Shown: positions 1 to 10,221, counted from the first letter of the stretch. The stretch is 64,000 nt of DNA from Carnobacteriaceae bacterium zg-84 (GCA_013874835.1 CP059430.1:1-64000); one strand, 5' to 3'. Numbers and translations are program-made. Notes: generated from the sequence alone by a model not told the origin.

Positions 1-36
1 ATAATTTCTATCAATCTTATATCTCTTTTTAAAAAC

Positions 37-45
37 TGTGGATAA
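37..45 (-). promoter_or_regulatory. DnaA box upstream of dnaA
   Basis: TGTGGATAA on the + strand is a perfect complement of the consensus DnaA box TTATCCACA. It lies about 55 bases before the dnaA start and probably belongs to the upstream half of oriC and to dnaA autoregulation. The window begins here, so further boxes to the left cannot be seen. Confidence 0.75.
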
Positions 46-100
46 CTTTTTTTAAATGTGTTAAAATACTCTAATGAACAACATAGAAAGGACACTAAAG

Positions 101-1414
101 ATGAATCATTTAGACGATATTTGGCATTATTTACTTGTTGAATTAAAAAAATTATTCACTAAAGGCATGTACGAAATTTATATTGAATCAGCTAAACCAA
201 TAAAATTTGAACAAAATTGTTTAACATTATTATTGCCTGAAATGATTCATAAACAAACATGGGAAAATTTAATTTTAAATTCAGCAACTTACATTTTACG
301 TACAAAATTTGAACAGGCAGATATTTCACTTATTTTAGAAGAACAATTACCAAAACAACCTGTATCAAAAATTAAAAATCAACGTCGTATCAACTTAAAC
401 CCTAATTATACATTTGATAGTTTTGTCGTTGGTTCTGGTAATACAATGGCTCATGCTGCTGCACTAGTTGTTTCACAAAGTCCCGGAACAGCCTATAATC
501 CTTTATTCATTTATGGTGGATCCGGACTAGGAAAAACACATTTAATGCATGCTATTGGAAATACTATTTTAAGAAATAATCCCTCTGCAAATATCCACTA
601 TGTCACAAGTGAAACATTTACAAATGATTTTATCAATTCGATTCAAACAAAATCACAAGAAGAATTTAGAAATCATTACCGAAATGTTGACTTATTGATG
701 GTAGACGATATTCAATTTTTAGCAAACAAAGAAAGTACATTAGAAGAATTTTTCCATACATTTAATGCTTTACACGAATCTGGTAAACAAATCGTTTTAA
801 CAAGTGATCGACTTGCCTCTGAAATTCCAGAATTACCCGATCGCCTTGTTTCTCGTTTTGGTTCTGGTTTATCATCTGATATTACACCACCAGATTTAGA
901 AACGAGAACAGCTATTTTAAGAAAAAAAGCCATTAGTAATCATATCAATATTCCAGATGATACACTTAATTATATTGCAGGACAAGTCAACTCAAACGTT
1001 CGTGACCTAGAAGCTGCTTTAACACGTGTTAATTTTTATTCTTTAACCAATCATCGTGATATTGATACAAACTTAGCTGCCGAAGCACTAAAAGATATTG
1101 TATCTGTAAATGCCAAACGAACAATATCTATTTATGACGTACAAATCGAAGTTGGAAAAATCTTTAGTGTCACCATTGAACAACTAAAAGGTAAAAAACG
1201 AAACAAAGACATCGTTATTCCAAGACAAATTGCGATGTATTTATCAAGAGAAATCACAGGAAATTCTCTTCCAAAAATTGGACAAGAATTTGGTGGAAAA
1301 GACCACACCACAGTTATGCATGCATGTGATAAAATACAGCAAACCATAGATACGAATAGCGACATGGCGTTAATCAAACAAATTGAACAAATTCGTAAAA
1401 AACTTGAAAAATAA
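101..1414 (+). CDS. dnaA: Chromosomal replication initiator DnaA
   Basis: DnaA is the AAA+ ATPase that binds DnaA boxes and opens oriC. From the chosen start the protein has 437 residues. An N-terminal domain I and short linker are followed by the AAA+ core with Walker A GGSGLGKTH near residues 139-147 and Walker B VDDIQ near 201-205. Domain IV carries the DNA-binding signature GGKDHTTVMHAC from about residue 398. I chose the ATG at 101 because AGAAAGGA (85-92) lies 8 bases upstream. An in-frame ATG at 74 would add nine residues but has no ribosome binding site. DnaA boxes on both sides of the gene suggest autoregulation. The neighbour order (dnaN, yaaA, recF, gyrB, gyrA) is the standard Firmicutes origin arrangement. 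Confidence 0.98.
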   Translation: MNHLDDIWHYLLVELKKLFTKGMYEIYIESAKPIKFEQNCLTLLLPEMIHKQTWENLILNSATYILRTKFEQADISLILEEQLPKQPVSKIKNQRRINLNPNYTFDSFVVGSGNTMAHAAALVVSQSPGTAYNPLFIYGGSGLGKTHLMHAIGNTILRNNPSANIHYVTSETFTNDFINSIQTKSQEEFRNHYRNVDLLMVDDIQFLANKESTLEEFFHTFNALHESGKQIVLTSDRLASEIPELPDRLVSRFGSGLSSDITPPDLETRTAILRKKAISNHINIPDDTLNYIAGQVNSNVRDLEAALTRVNFYSLTNHRDIDTNLAAEALKDIVSVNAKRTISIYDVQIEVGKIFSVTIEQLKGKKRNKDIVIPRQIAMYLSREITGNSLPKIGQEFGGKDHTTVMHACDKIQQTIDTNSDMALIKQIEQIRKKLEK

Positions 1415-1560
1415 TTGTGGATAACTCATTCTTTTTTACACAGATTTTTACAAAAGTTTTCCACATGTGAATGATGATAAATAAATACTTTTTTAGCCCT
1501 TTACACATTATCCACAACCCCTACTAATACTATTACCTTTATATAAAAATAAAATAATAA
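1415..1560. other. oriC: DnaA boxes, DnaA-trios and AT-rich unwinding region
   Basis: The dnaA-dnaN gap holds a perfect box in reverse orientation (TGTGGATAA, 1416-1424), a near-consensus TTTTCCACA (1457-1465) and a perfect TTATCCACA (1508-1516). The last is followed by a short GC-rich spacer (ACCCC), then TACTAATACTATTAC (1522-1536), then an AT-only tract to about 1560. This order of box, GC spacer, trinucleotide repeats and AT-rich DNA matches the basal unwinding system described at the Bacillus subtilis origin, where DnaA-trios guide DnaA onto single-stranded DNA. The motifs are seen directly; the function is inferred from that model. Confidence 0.85.
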
Positions 1561-1571
1561 AAGGAGTAACC

Positions 1572-2711
1572 ATGAAATTCACTATTAACCGTCACGTATT
1601 TTTAAAACATTTATCAGATGTACAACGTGCCATTACATCAAAAACAACAATTCCAGTTTTGACAGGTGTGAAATTAGCACTCACAACAAATGAATTAGTG
1701 TTAACAGGAAGTGATGCAAGTATTTCAATAGAAAAAATAATCTCTTCTGATATAGAAGAAAATGAATTAGATATTATCCAAACAGGAAGTATCGTATTAC
1801 CTGCTCGCTTTTTTGGAGAAATTATTCGTAAATTATCGGGTAAAGATGTTCAAATTACACTACTAGAAAACAATAAAGTTGAAATTGTATCCGATAAATC
1901 TGTCTTTACAATCAATGGAATTGATGCAGAATTATATCCAATCATTTCAAATATTGACATAGAAGAAAATCAAACAATTTCTATCGCATCATTTTTATTT
2001 AAAAATGTATTATCACAAACTATTTTCGCAGCATCAACAAGCGAAAATCGTCCTATTTTAACAGGTATCCATTTAGTTGTTGAAAATGGACAACTCATTA
2101 CAACAGCAACAGACAGCCATAGAATGAGTAGACGTATTATTTTATTACCATCTATTTCAAAAGATATTTCTTATCAATGTACGATTCCAGCCAAAAGTTT
2201 AGTGGAATTATCACGTATTTTAAGTGATGAAGAAGATGTTAAAATGACAGTATCGGATAATAAAGTCTTATTCACAACAGAAAATTTATATTTTTATAGT
2301 CGATTAGTAGAAGGAATTTATCCAGATGTTTCTCGCCTATTAAAAAATCAATACGAAACAACCTTTAAAGTAGAATCGTCTATCTTTTTACAATCTGTTG
2401 AAAGAGCATCTATTTTATCCACAGAAGGAAAAAATGATATTGTTACTTTAACGCTAAATAAAAACAGCTTTATTTCTAGTGAATCTGCAGAAATTGGGTA
2501 TGTAGAAGAAGAATTAGATATGTTATCATTTGAAGGAAAACCAATGAAAATTTCATTTAATCCAAACTATATGAAAGACGCTTTAAAAGCATTCCAAAAT
2601 CAAAAAATTGAAATTAACTTAATTGAAGAAGGAAAACCTTTCACATTGAAATTAGATGAAGAAAATGACTACTTTGTTCAATTGATTACACCTATAAGAA
2701 CAAGAAATTAA
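1572..2711 (+). CDS. dnaN: DNA polymerase III beta subunit (sliding clamp)
   Basis: This is the ring-shaped processivity clamp that tethers the replicative polymerase and other repair proteins to DNA. The 379-residue length is normal for the family, and the protein begins MKFTINRHVFLKHL as clamps from Bacilli do. Three tandem clamp folds fill the length, and the C-terminal strand ends QLITPIRTRN, which matches the conserved family tail that contributes to the peptide-binding pocket. The start is supported by AAAGGAG (1560-1566) a few bases upstream. It follows oriC directly and is probably transcribed with dnaA as well as from its own promoter. Confidence 0.98.
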   Translation: MKFTINRHVFLKHLSDVQRAITSKTTIPVLTGVKLALTTNELVLTGSDASISIEKIISSDIEENELDIIQTGSIVLPARFFGEIIRKLSGKDVQITLLENNKVEIVSDKSVFTINGIDAELYPIISNIDIEENQTISIASFLFKNVLSQTIFAASTSENRPILTGIHLVVENGQLITTATDSHRMSRRIILLPSISKDISYQCTIPAKSLVELSRILSDEEDVKMTVSDNKVLFTTENLYFYSRLVEGIYPDVSRLLKNQYETTFKVESSIFLQSVERASILSTEGKNDIVTLTLNKNSFISSESAEIGYVEEELDMLSFEGKPMKISFNPNYMKDALKAFQNQKIEINLIEEGKPFTLKLDEENDYFVQLITPIRTRN

Positions 2712-2736
2712 AAAATGACAAAAATATCCAAAAGAA

Positions 2737-2766
2737 CAAAAAACGGCTTAAAATGTCGTTTTTTTG
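2737..2766 (+). terminator. Weak terminator-like hairpin after dnaN
   Basis: CAAAAAACG (2737-2745) pairs with CGTTTTTTTG (2757-2766) around an 11-base loop, giving an AT-rich stem ending in a T run. It is short and mostly A-T, so it may be leaky. It also overlaps the -35 of the next promoter. Confidence 0.45.
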
Positions 2767-2792
2767 CTTTTTATAAGGTTTTGTATTATAAT
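2764..2792 (+). promoter_or_regulatory. Promoter for yaaA-recF-gyrB
   Basis: TTGCTT (2764-2769) and a perfect TATAAT (2787-2792) are separated by 17 bases, a good SigA-type arrangement ahead of yaaA. Confidence 0.6.
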
Positions 2793-2828
2793 TTACCTTG
2801 AGGTCTTGTGCAGAAAGTAGGGAAAATA

Positions 2829-3047
2829 ATGAAAAAAACAGTTGATATAACAGAAGATTACATCACACTTGGACAATTATTAAAATATACTGATATGATT
2901 AGTAGCGGTGGTATGGCTAAATGGTATCTGGAGAATCATACAGTATATTTAGACGGAGAAGTGGAACAAAGACGTGGTAAAAAAATTTATCACGGGTCTG
3001 TTGTAGAATTTGAAGACGGAACATCATTTGTAATTAGACAAATTTAA
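2829..3047 (+). CDS. yaaA: S4-domain RNA-binding protein YaaA
   Basis: This is a small protein of 72 residues made almost entirely of one S4 RNA-binding fold (YITLGQLLKYTDMISSGGMA, then YLDGEVEQRRGKKI). The family sits between dnaN and recF in most Bacilli and is linked to ribosome or RNA metabolism, but its exact role is not well defined. I prefer the ATG at 2829 because AGGGA lies 6 bases upstream and 72 residues matches the family length. A GTG at 2808 would add seven residues and has a poorly spaced binding site. It is tightly coupled to recF, whose ATG follows one base after the stop codon. Confidence 0.93.
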   Translation: MKKTVDITEDYITLGQLLKYTDMISSGGMAKWYLENHTVYLDGEVEQRRGKKIYHGSVVEFEDGTSFVIRQI

Positions 3048-3048
3048 A

Positions 3049-4155
3049 ATGAAAATTGAAAATTTATCACTCGTTCAATATCGAAACTATACAAAACAAA
3101 TGATTTCATTTTCCCCTAATGTGAATATCTTTTTAGGTAAAAATGCACAAGGAAAAACAAATTTAATGGAATCTATCCACGTTTTAGCATTAACAAAAAG
3201 TCACCGTACATCCCAAGAAAAAGAATTGATCGAATGGGAACATGATTTTACACGTATTGAAGCACTTATCAAAAAAAATGAAGAATCCATTCCTTTAAAA
3301 TTGATTATTCATAAAAAAGGAAAAAAAGCTGTTGTTGGCAATATTGAAAAGAAAAAATTAAGCCAATATATTGGCATACTCAATGTCGTGCTTTTTTCTC
3401 CTGAAGATTTAAACATTATAAAAGGCTCTCCAAGCATTCGTAGACGATTTATTGATGTCGAATTAGGTCAAATGAATGCTCTATATTTGTATCATCTATC
3501 TCAATATCAAAAAATATTAAAACAACGCAATTTATATTTAAAAGAAAGACAAATTGACGATACATATTTAGACGTATTAACGGAACAATTATGCTTACAA
3601 GCAGCATCTATGCTACATGCACGTATTCAATTCATCAAAAAATTAGAAATATGGGCAATGAAAATAAATCATCTCATTTCTCAAGAACAAGATTGTTTAT
3701 CCTTAGTGTATGAATCACAAATTGATTATACAGCAGAAGATGATGAAAATACATTATATGAAAAATATATGACTTTATTCAAAAAAGGAAAAAAAAGAGA
3801 AATAGACCAATGTATGACATTATTTGGTCCTCATCGAGATGATTTGGTTTTTATGGTAAATGGCGTCAATGTTCAAGTATACGGCTCACAAGGGCAACAA
3901 AGAACAGTAGCATTAAGTATTAAACTAGCAGAAATTGATTTAATGAAAGAAATGACGGGAGATTATCCCATTTTATTATTAGATGATGTTTTATCAGAAC
4001 TTGATGACGATAGACAAACATTTTTATTAAAATCTATTGAACATAAAGTCCAAACATTTATCACAACAACCAATATAGACGGTATTAAAAAAAATATGAT
4101 TAGTGAACCTAAAATCTTTGAAATTTTGAAAGGAAGTGTTGTATCACATGACTGA
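3049..4155 (+). CDS. recF: DNA replication and repair protein RecF
   Basis: RecF is an SMC-like ATPase that, with RecO and RecR, loads RecA onto gapped DNA at stalled forks. The 368-residue protein shows Walker A ([12 protein letters not shown]) near residue 30, the ABC-type signature in [10 protein letters not shown], and Walker B ([15 protein letters not shown]) near residue 310. The start codon follows the yaaA stop by one base and has no clear Shine-Dalgarno, so translation is probably coupled to yaaA. Its 3' end overlaps gyrB by eight bases. Length and motif order are normal. Confidence 0.97.
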   Translation: MKIENLSLVQYRNYTKQMISFSPNVNIFLGKNAQGKTNLMESIHVLALTKSHRTSQEKELIEWEHDFTRIEALIKKNEESIPLKLIIHKKGKKAVVGNIEKKKLSQYIGILNVVLFSPEDLNIIKGSPSIRRRFIDVELGQMNALYLYHLSQYQKILKQRNLYLKERQIDDTYLDVLTEQLCLQAASMLHARIQFIKKLEIWAMKINHLISQEQDCLSLVYESQIDYTAEDDENTLYEKYMTLFKKGKKREIDQCMTLFGPHRDDLVFMVNGVNVQVYGSQGQQRTVALSIKLAEIDLMKEMTGDYPILLLDDVLSELDDDRQTFLLKSIEHKVQTFITTTNIDGIKKNMISEPKIFEILKGSVVSHD

Positions 4156-6076
4156 AAATTTAGAACAACTGGCGCAACAATATGATGCAAGTCAAATTCA
4201 AGTATTAGAAGGATTAGAAGCAGTTAGAAAACGTCCTGGTATGTATATCGGATCAACGAGTGGTGCAGGCTTACATCATTTAGTATGGGAAATTGTGGAT
4301 AATTCGATTGATGAAGCATTGGCAGGATTTGCAACACATATTTCTATTACAATCAATAAAAATAATAGTATCACAGTAATAGATGACGGACGTGGAATCC
4401 CAGTTGATATTCAAGAAAAAACAGGACGACCAGCCGTTGAAACAGTTTTTACTGTCCTACATGCAGGTGGAAAATTCGGTGGAGGAGGATATAAAGTATC
4501 CGGTGGATTGCACGGTGTAGGGGCATCTGTTGTAAATGCCTTATCTGAAAATCTATGTGTTAAAGTCTATAAAGAAGGAAAAATTTATCAACAAGAATAT
4601 GAACGTGGAAATGTCTTATACGACTTAAAAGTAGTAGGCGATACAACAAAACACGGAACAGAAGTGTATTTTTTACCCGATTCAACAATTTTCCAAGAAA
4701 CAACGATTTTTGAATACGAAAAACTCATGACACGTGTACGAGAACTTGCATTCTTAAATAAAGGATTACGCTTGAGTATTGAAGATACTCGTGAAAACCA
4801 AGAAAGAAAAGATGAATTTTATTATGAGGGTGGTATTAGTAGCTATGTAGAATACCTCAATCATAATAAAAAAGTATTATTTGATGACCCTATCTACATT
4901 GAGGGAGAACAAGACGATATTCAAGTTGAAGTATCCTTACAATATAATGACACCTATTATAGCAACATGTTAAGTTTTACAAATAATATTCATACGCATG
5001 AGGGAGGAACACACGAACAAGGGGTACGAACATCTTTAACACGTGTGATTAACGATTATGCAAAGAAAAATAAAATGATAAAAGAAAACGAAGAAAACTT
5101 AACAGGCGAAGATGTCCGTGAGGGATTAACATGTATCGTTTCTATTAAACACCCAAACCCACAATTTGAAGGGCAAACAAAAACAAAATTAGGAAATTCT
5201 GACGCAAGAAAAATTACAGAACGCCTATTCGGTACCTATTTTGAAAAATTCTTACTTGAAAATCCTCAAGTAGCCAAAAAAATTATTGAAAAAGGTATTC
5301 TAGCCTCTAAAGCACGACTGGCAGCAAAACGTGCTAGAGAAGTGACACGTAAAAAATCAGGATTAGAAATTAGTAATTTACCAGGAAAATTAGCCGACTG
5401 TTCAAGTAAAGAACCTGAACTTTGCGAATTATTTATTGTTGAGGGAGATTCCGCCGGAGGAACAGCTAAACAAGGTCGTTCCCGTATGTATCAAGCAATC
5501 TTACCAATTCGAGGTAAAATTTTAAACGTTGAAAAAGCAACACTGGATAAAATTTTAGCCAATGAAGAAATTCGCTCGCTATTCACAGCAATGGGAACTG
5601 GATTTGGCTCAGAATTTGATGTTGAAAAAGCACGTTACCATAAATTAGTCATCATGACCGATGCCGACGTCGACGGTTCTCACATTCGCACATTGCTATT
5701 AACACTATTTTATCGTTACATGCGTCCATTGGTAGAAGCAGGTTACATTTACATTGCACAGCCACCATTGTATCAAGTCAAACAAGGTAAAACTGTACAA
5801 TACCTAGCAAGTGATGAAGAACTAAAAGACTATTTAGAAACATTACCAGCAACACCAAAACCAAATATCCAACGCTATAAAGGTCTTGGAGAAATGGATA
5901 AAGAACAACTATGGGAAACAACCATGAACCCTGAAAACAGACGTATGTTGCAAGTAACCGTAGATGACGCAGCAGAAGCTGACAAAGTATTGGATATGCT
6001 TATGGGAGATCGTGTTGAACCACGCAGACAATTTATCGAAGAAAATGCCAAATATGTTAAAAACTTGGATATATAA
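4148..6076 (+). CDS. gyrB: DNA gyrase subunit B
   Basis: GyrB is the ATPase subunit of gyrase, which introduces negative supercoils. The 642-residue protein has the GHKL ATP-binding motifs ([34 protein letters not shown]) in the first third. The TOPRIM metal site (EGDSAGG, then [15 protein letters not shown]) follows, with the GyrA-contacting C-terminus ending VKNLDI. ATG 4148 is preceded by AAAGGAAG and matches the family N-terminus (MTENLEQ). A GTG at 4136 is possible but less likely. The eight-base overlap with recF indicates one operon. A 146-base gap with no clear terminator separates it from gyrA. Confidence 0.98.
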   Translation: MTENLEQLAQQYDASQIQVLEGLEAVRKRPGMYIGSTSGAGLHHLVWEIVDNSIDEALAGFATHISITINKNNSITVIDDGRGIPVDIQEKTGRPAVETVFTVLHAGGKFGGGGYKVSGGLHGVGASVVNALSENLCVKVYKEGKIYQQEYERGNVLYDLKVVGDTTKHGTEVYFLPDSTIFQETTIFEYEKLMTRVRELAFLNKGLRLSIEDTRENQERKDEFYYEGGISSYVEYLNHNKKVLFDDPIYIEGEQDDIQVEVSLQYNDTYYSNMLSFTNNIHTHEGGTHEQGVRTSLTRVINDYAKKNKMIKENEENLTGEDVREGLTCIVSIKHPNPQFEGQTKTKLGNSDARKITERLFGTYFEKFLLENPQVAKKIIEKGILASKARLAAKRAREVTRKKSGLEISNLPGKLADCSSKEPELCELFIVEGDSAGGTAKQGRSRMYQAILPIRGKILNVEKATLDKILANEEIRSLFTAMGTGFGSEFDVEKARYHKLVIMTDADVDGSHIRTLLLTLFYRYMRPLVEAGYIYIAQPPLYQVKQGKTVQYLASDEELKDYLETLPATPKPNIQRYKGLGEMDKEQLWETTMNPENRRMLQVTVDDAAEADKVLDMLMGDRVEPRRQFIEENAKYVKNLDI

Positions 6077-6222
6077 ACAGGATGTGAACTCGAGCGTTTA
6101 TTCAAGAAAACAAATCCAACATATTAAAAAATATCAAAAAAAAACGTAACTAAACAAAAAATAGATTATCTATTCATCAATATTAATTCATATAAAAGAT
6201 ACCACACACAAGGAGGTAAGAT

Positions 6223-8739
6223 ATGTCAGAGGAACAAATTATTCGTGATGAAACATTTTCAAAAGCAAATTTAAGTGAAGAAATGAGAACATCATTTTTA
6301 GACTATGCCATGAGTGTTATCGTATCACGTGCATTACCCGACGTAAGAGATGGATTAAAACCAGTACACCGCCGTATTTTATACGGCATGCACGAATTAG
6401 GTGTTACACCAGATAAAGCTTATAAAAAATCAGCACGTATTGTCGGAGATGTTATGGGGAAATATCACCCACACGGAGATAGTGCTATTTATGAATCCAT
6501 GGTACGTATGGCACAAGATTTTAGTTATCGCTATATGTTAGTAGACGGACATGGAAACTTTGGTTCAATAGACGGAGATGGTGCAGCTGCAATGCGTTAC
6601 ACAGAAGCTCGTATGTCAAAATTGGCTCTTGAAATGTTAAGAGATATCAATAAAGATACAATAGACTATCACGATAACTATGACGGTTCAGAACGTGAAC
6701 CAGACGTATTACCAGCTCGATTTCCTAATTTATTAGTAAATGGTGCAACAGGCATTGCCGTAGGTATGGCAACCAATATTCCGCCACATAACTTAAACGA
6801 AGTAATTTCAGCCATACAATTACTCATGGAAAACGAACATGTTACAGTATCTGAACTAATGGAAGTATTACCTGGACCAGATTTTCCAACCGGCGGCATT
6901 GTCATGGGAAAATCCGGTATTCGAAAAGCCTATGAAACAGGAAAAGGTAGCATTATTGTTCGAGGACGTGTTGATATTGAACAAATGAAAAATGGTAAAG
7001 AACGCATTATTATTAGCGAATTACCATATATGGTCAATAAAGCAAAACTTGTTGAAAAAATAGCAGAATTAGCAAGGGATAAACGCATTGACGGTATTAC
7101 ATACGTTGCAGATGAATCAGGACGAGAGGGTATGCACGTGGTTATTGAAGTTAGACGTGACGTCAGTGCCAGTGTGGTTGTAAACAATCTTTACAAATTA
7201 ACACCACTCCAATCATCTTTTGGTTTCAATATGCTTGCCATTGAAAAAGGTGTCCCAAAAGTTCTAAGTTTAAAATGCATACTCGAAAATTATGTTGAAC
7301 ACCAAGAAGAAGTGATTAGACGTCGTACAATCTTTGATAAAAAACGTGCAGAAGCTAGAGCACATATTTTAGAGGGATTACAAATTGCCTTAGATCACAT
7401 TGATGAAATAGTTTCTATTTTACGTTCTTCTAAAACAGGAGATGAAGCCAAAAATATTTTCATGGAAAAATTCGGTCTTTCAGACAAACAATCACAAGCT
7501 ATTTTAGATATGCGCATGGTTCGACTAACAGGACTAGAACGTGAAAAAATTGACGCAGAATACAAAGAATTGATTGCACTTATTGCCGACTTAACCGATA
7601 TTCTAGCAAGACGTGAACGTATTTTAGACATTATCAAAACAGAATTAAAAGACATTCAAGAACGCTTTGGAGATCAAAGACGTACAGAATTACTTGTCGG
7701 TGAAGTGTTAAGTCTTGAAGACGAAGATTTGATTGATGAAGAAAATATTGTCGTAACATTAACAAATAATGGCTATATTAAACGTCTAGCCAACACAGAA
7801 TTTAAAACACAAAAACGTGGAGGACGTGGCGTACAAGGCATGACCATGCATGACGGAGATTACATTAGTACACTAGTATCTTGTTCAACGCACGATACTT
7901 TACTATTTTTCAGCAACAAAGGAAAAGTCTACAAGATGAAAGGATATGAAGTCCCAGAATATAGCAGAACAGCAAAAGGCTTACCGATTGTAAACTTGCT
8001 GACTATTGAAGCAGACGAAAAAATCCAAACCATTATCAATTTACAAAGTGAATTGGAAAACACGAATTATTTATTCTTTGGAACAAAAAAAGGTGTCGTC
8101 AAACGTGTTAAATTATCCGAATTTAGCAATATTAGAACAAGTGGATTAAAAGCAATTAACATGCAAGAAGACGATGAATTGATTGATGTCTTATTAACAA
8201 ACGGTAAACAAAACATTATTTTAGGCACACACTACGGCTATTCAGTAAGTTTTGATGAAAATGACGTACGTTCTATGGGACGTGCAGCCTCCGGTGTAAG
8301 AGGAGCCAAACTAAGAGAAAACGATTATATAGTAGGAATGGACATTCTTGAAAAAGGAGCCAAAGTATTAGTTATTACCGAAAAAGGATATGGCAAACGT
8401 ACTGATGAAAGTGAATATATCATCAAAAACCGTGGCACAAAAGGCATTAAAACAGCCAATATTACTGAAAAAAATGGTAATTTAGTTGGCTTAACAACAA
8501 CCAAAGGCGAAGAAGACATTATGGTTATGACCGATAAAGGTGTCATTATCCGCTTTAGTTCAGATGATATTTCTGAAACAGGACGTGCCACACAAGGTGT
8601 TCGCCTCATGAAATTAGATGATGACGCTGTCGTATCGTCTATGGTCAAAGTAGAACGAGAAGATAATGATGAACATATAGAAGAAAATACAGCAGAAAAT
8701 ATAGTAGAAAATGAAAAAGAATCTCCAATTGTAAAGTAA
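6223..8739 (+). CDS. gyrA: DNA gyrase subunit A
   Basis: GyrA is the DNA-breaking subunit of gyrase. The 838-residue protein starts after a strong AAGGAGG. It contains the quinolone-resistance-determining stretch [17 protein letters not shown] with the usual susceptible Ser and Glu, and the active-site Tyr in [12 protein letters not shown]-terminal beta-pinwheel with a GyrA-box-like stretch ([11 protein letters not shown]) follows. The acidic tail ([15 protein letters not shown]) is typical. The last three codons, GTA AAG TAA, lie inside the left inverted repeat of the adjoining IS30 element, so the present stop codon appears to come from the insertion. The enzyme core is intact and should be functional. 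Confidence 0.98.
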   Translation: MSEEQIIRDETFSKANLSEEMRTSFLDYAMSVIVSRALPDVRDGLKPVHRRILYGMHELGVTPDKAYKKSARIVGDVMGKYHPHGDSAIYESMVRMAQDFSYRYMLVDGHGNFGSIDGDGAAAMRYTEARMSKLALEMLRDINKDTIDYHDNYDGSEREPDVLPARFPNLLVNGATGIAVGMATNIPPHNLNEVISAIQLLMENEHVTVSELMEVLPGPDFPTGGIVMGKSGIRKAYETGKGSIIVRGRVDIEQMKNGKERIIISELPYMVNKAKLVEKIAELARDKRIDGITYVADESGREGMHVVIEVRRDVSASVVVNNLYKLTPLQSSFGFNMLAIEKGVPKVLSLKCILENYVEHQEEVIRRRTIFDKKRAEARAHILEGLQIALDHIDEIVSILRSSKTGDEAKNIFMEKFGLSDKQSQAILDMRMVRLTGLEREKIDAEYKELIALIADLTDILARRERILDIIKTELKDIQERFGDQRRTELLVGEVLSLEDEDLIDEENIVVTLTNNGYIKRLANTEFKTQKRGGRGVQGMTMHDGDYISTLVSCSTHDTLLFFSNKGKVYKMKGYEVPEYSRTAKGLPIVNLLTIEADEKIQTIINLQSELENTNYLFFGTKKGVVKRVKLSEFSNIRTSGLKAINMQEDDELIDVLLTNGKQNIILGTHYGYSVSFDENDVRSMGRAASGVRGAKLRENDYIVGMDILEKGAKVLVITEKGYGKRTDESEYIIKNRGTKGIKTANITEKNGNLVGLTTTKGEEDIMVMTDKGVIIRFSSDDISETGRATQGVRLMKLDDDAVVSSMVKVEREDNDEHIEENTAENIVENEKESPIVK

Positions 8740-8794
8740 AGTGCAAAAAAACAGATAATTACTTTCTCTTTTGCGGGGTTAATAACCAAACAAT

Positions 8795-8858
8795 AAAAAC
8801 AAAGGTTTTCTAGTCAAGGCGAAAAACAAAGTGTGCCTTGACGGGAAACCTGTTTTTA
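8795..8858. terminator. Bidirectional terminator inside the IS
   Basis: A long imperfect stem joins AAAAACAAAGGTTTTC (8796-8810 area) with GGAAACCTGTTTTT (8844-8857), capped by the perfect inner stem TCAAGGC/GCCTTGA (8814-8820, 8834-8840). A and T tracts flank it, so it can end transcription from both gyrA and the convergent transposase. Confidence 0.7.
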
Positions 8859-8866
8859 TTAAACTA

Positions 8867-9907
8867 TTAATCTACCCGCAATAAAAATAACTCTGCAGGT
8901 GTACGATAACCTAATTTACGCCGTATTTTCTGATTTAAGCAGGATTCTATTTTACGAATAGTTGACTTTTTAACGGTATTGATAGATTTACCCTTAGGTA
9001 AAAACTCCCGTATCTGTCCGTTATGATTTTCGTTAGTACCACGCTCATAAGATGAATAAGGGTGTGCATAGTAAATGCTTAAATATGTCGATTCTAATTC
9101 AGATAACGAGGCGAATTCTGACCCATTATCAGATGTAATACTCTTGAAGGTTGATTTCCTATATTGTTTAAAAATATTCTTTAATGTCCGTAAGACACAT
9201 TGTGCTGTTTTATCATTCATTTTACGTATAATTGTATAACGTGTTTGTCGTTCTACTAACGTTAATAATAGTGCTTCATTTTTTGTCTTCTTAAATAAGA
9301 CTAAATCAATTTCCCAATGTCCAAATTCTGTACGATTATTCGCTACGTCTGGTCGATTTTCGATAGATGTACCCATATTTTTCTTGTATGTTTTGGTGTT
9401 CTCTTTTTTCGGTCGTTTTCTAATGCTTACCATTTTGGGTAAATCAATTGGTTTGATAGGGATAATACCTTGATGAACAAACGTATAAACCGTTTTCGTA
9501 CAAGGGACTTTTTCATTAGGATGATTTTGCCGATACCAATGTACAAAGGTATCAATACTATGGGTTCTATATTTTTCAGTAACTACCTGTTGTAAGTCTT
9601 TGAAAAATTGTTGACTAAATTTTTCAGTTAAATCATGATGATATTTATTTTGTTGCTTAGCTTTATAGATGTAATGGCTTGTTTCAGCGTAATATTTTAA
9701 TTCGTCACGTTGGATACCATTTCGATTAACAATTTGATTAACGCTTCCTCGTTTAATTTCTCTATAAATTGTGGATACATTTCTTCCGAGTCGTTCAGCG
9801 ATATATCGTATTGGCTTTTTTTCGTTTAATAACGTTTCAATTTTTGTACGTTCAACCAATGATAGCTGTTTATATTGTTTTTTTGTGTTATAATTTGTTT
9901 TAGACAT
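8867..9907 (-). CDS. IS30-family transposase
   Basis: This DDE transposase moves the surrounding element by copy-and-paste through a circular intermediate, as in the IS30 family. The 346-residue protein is full length. An N-terminal helix-turn-helix (SLVERTKIETLLNEKKPIRY, then AERLGRNVSTIYREIKRG) recognises the ends. An RNase H-like core has Asp201 (HWEIDLVLF), Asp260 (ITSDNGSEF) and Glu293 (RGTNENHNGQIREF), with the family spacing of about 33 residues between the last two. No frameshift or stop interrupts it, so it could be active. It is the only confident minus-strand gene in the window. Confidence 0.96.
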   Translation of the reverse strand: MSKTNYNTKKQYKQLSLVERTKIETLLNEKKPIRYIAERLGRNVSTIYREIKRGSVNQIVNRNGIQRDELKYYAETSHYIYKAKQQNKYHHDLTEKFSQQFFKDLQQVVTEKYRTHSIDTFVHWYRQNHPNEKVPCTKTVYTFVHQGIIPIKPIDLPKMVSIRKRPKKENTKTYKKNMGTSIENRPDVANNRTEFGHWEIDLVLFKKTKNEALLLTLVERQTRYTIIRKMNDKTAQCVLRTLKNIFKQYRKSTFKSITSDNGSEFASLSELESTYLSIYYAHPYSSYERGTNENHNGQIREFLPKGKSINTVKKSTIRKIESCLNQKIRRKLGYRTPAELFLLRVD

Positions 9908-10050
9908 GATAATGACCTTTCTAATTTTGTGGTGAATCTTAGTAAGTTAATTATCTGTCTTTTTTTGTTTTTATAACACTATTTTGCTTTTGCACTTTAT
10001 TTTACAACTCGGCAAATGAAAAAGAATAGAAAAATATTCACAAAAAGCCT

Positions 10051-10078
10051 TTGAAATACTTACAAAACATGATATAAT
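10051..10078 (+). promoter_or_regulatory. Possible distal promoter upstream of the coiled-coil gene
   Basis: TTGAAA (10051-10056) and TATAAT (10073-10078) are 16 bases apart. A copy of TGAAAAAGAATAGAAAAA lies just upstream (10017-10034), and a second copy lies before the proximal promoter (10128-10145). Confidence 0.4.
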
Positions 10079-10149
10079 ATAAGAAATAAAAAATAATATA
10101 TTTGTGTAAAGTTGAGTTTTCTATTTTTGAAAAAGAATAGAAAAAAGTG

Positions 10150-10177
10150 TTGACATTATAGATGAATGTACTATAAT
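10150..10177 (+). promoter_or_regulatory. Promoter for the secreted coiled-coil gene
   Basis: A perfect TTGACA (10150-10155) and a perfect TATAAT (10172-10177) are 16 bases apart, about 45 bases before the start codon. This is one of the strongest promoter-like sequences in the window and suggests abundant expression. Confidence 0.75.
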
Positions 10178-10221
10178 TATGCTTGTAACTATTTTACACA
10201 AAAAAAAGGAGATAAAAAATT

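Larger units (their letters stand above)
8729..10007 (-). mobile_element. IS30-family insertion sequence, complete
   Basis: The element is bounded by imperfect terminal inverted repeats: TTGTAAAGTAAAGTGCAAAA (8729-8748) and the complement of TTGTAAAATAAAGTGCAAAA (9988-10007), 19 of 20 identical. A second internal inverted match, CAGATAATTA-type (8752-8761 against 9948-9957), sits inside. About 1.28 kb encloses a single intact transposase on the minus strand and a strong hairpin downstream of it. I find no convincing 2-3 base target duplication, so exact ends may shift by a base or two. The left end overlaps the last codons of gyrA. Confidence 0.85.

Noticed and set aside
8325-8789. 154-codon minus-strand ORF in the 3' part of gyrA
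   Set aside because: It is antisense to a well-conserved gene and has no domain or binding site.
10008-10010. CTC as target duplication of the IS30 element
   Set aside because: CTC also occurs at 8723-8725, but using it as the boundary makes the inverted repeats unequal, so the match is probably chance.
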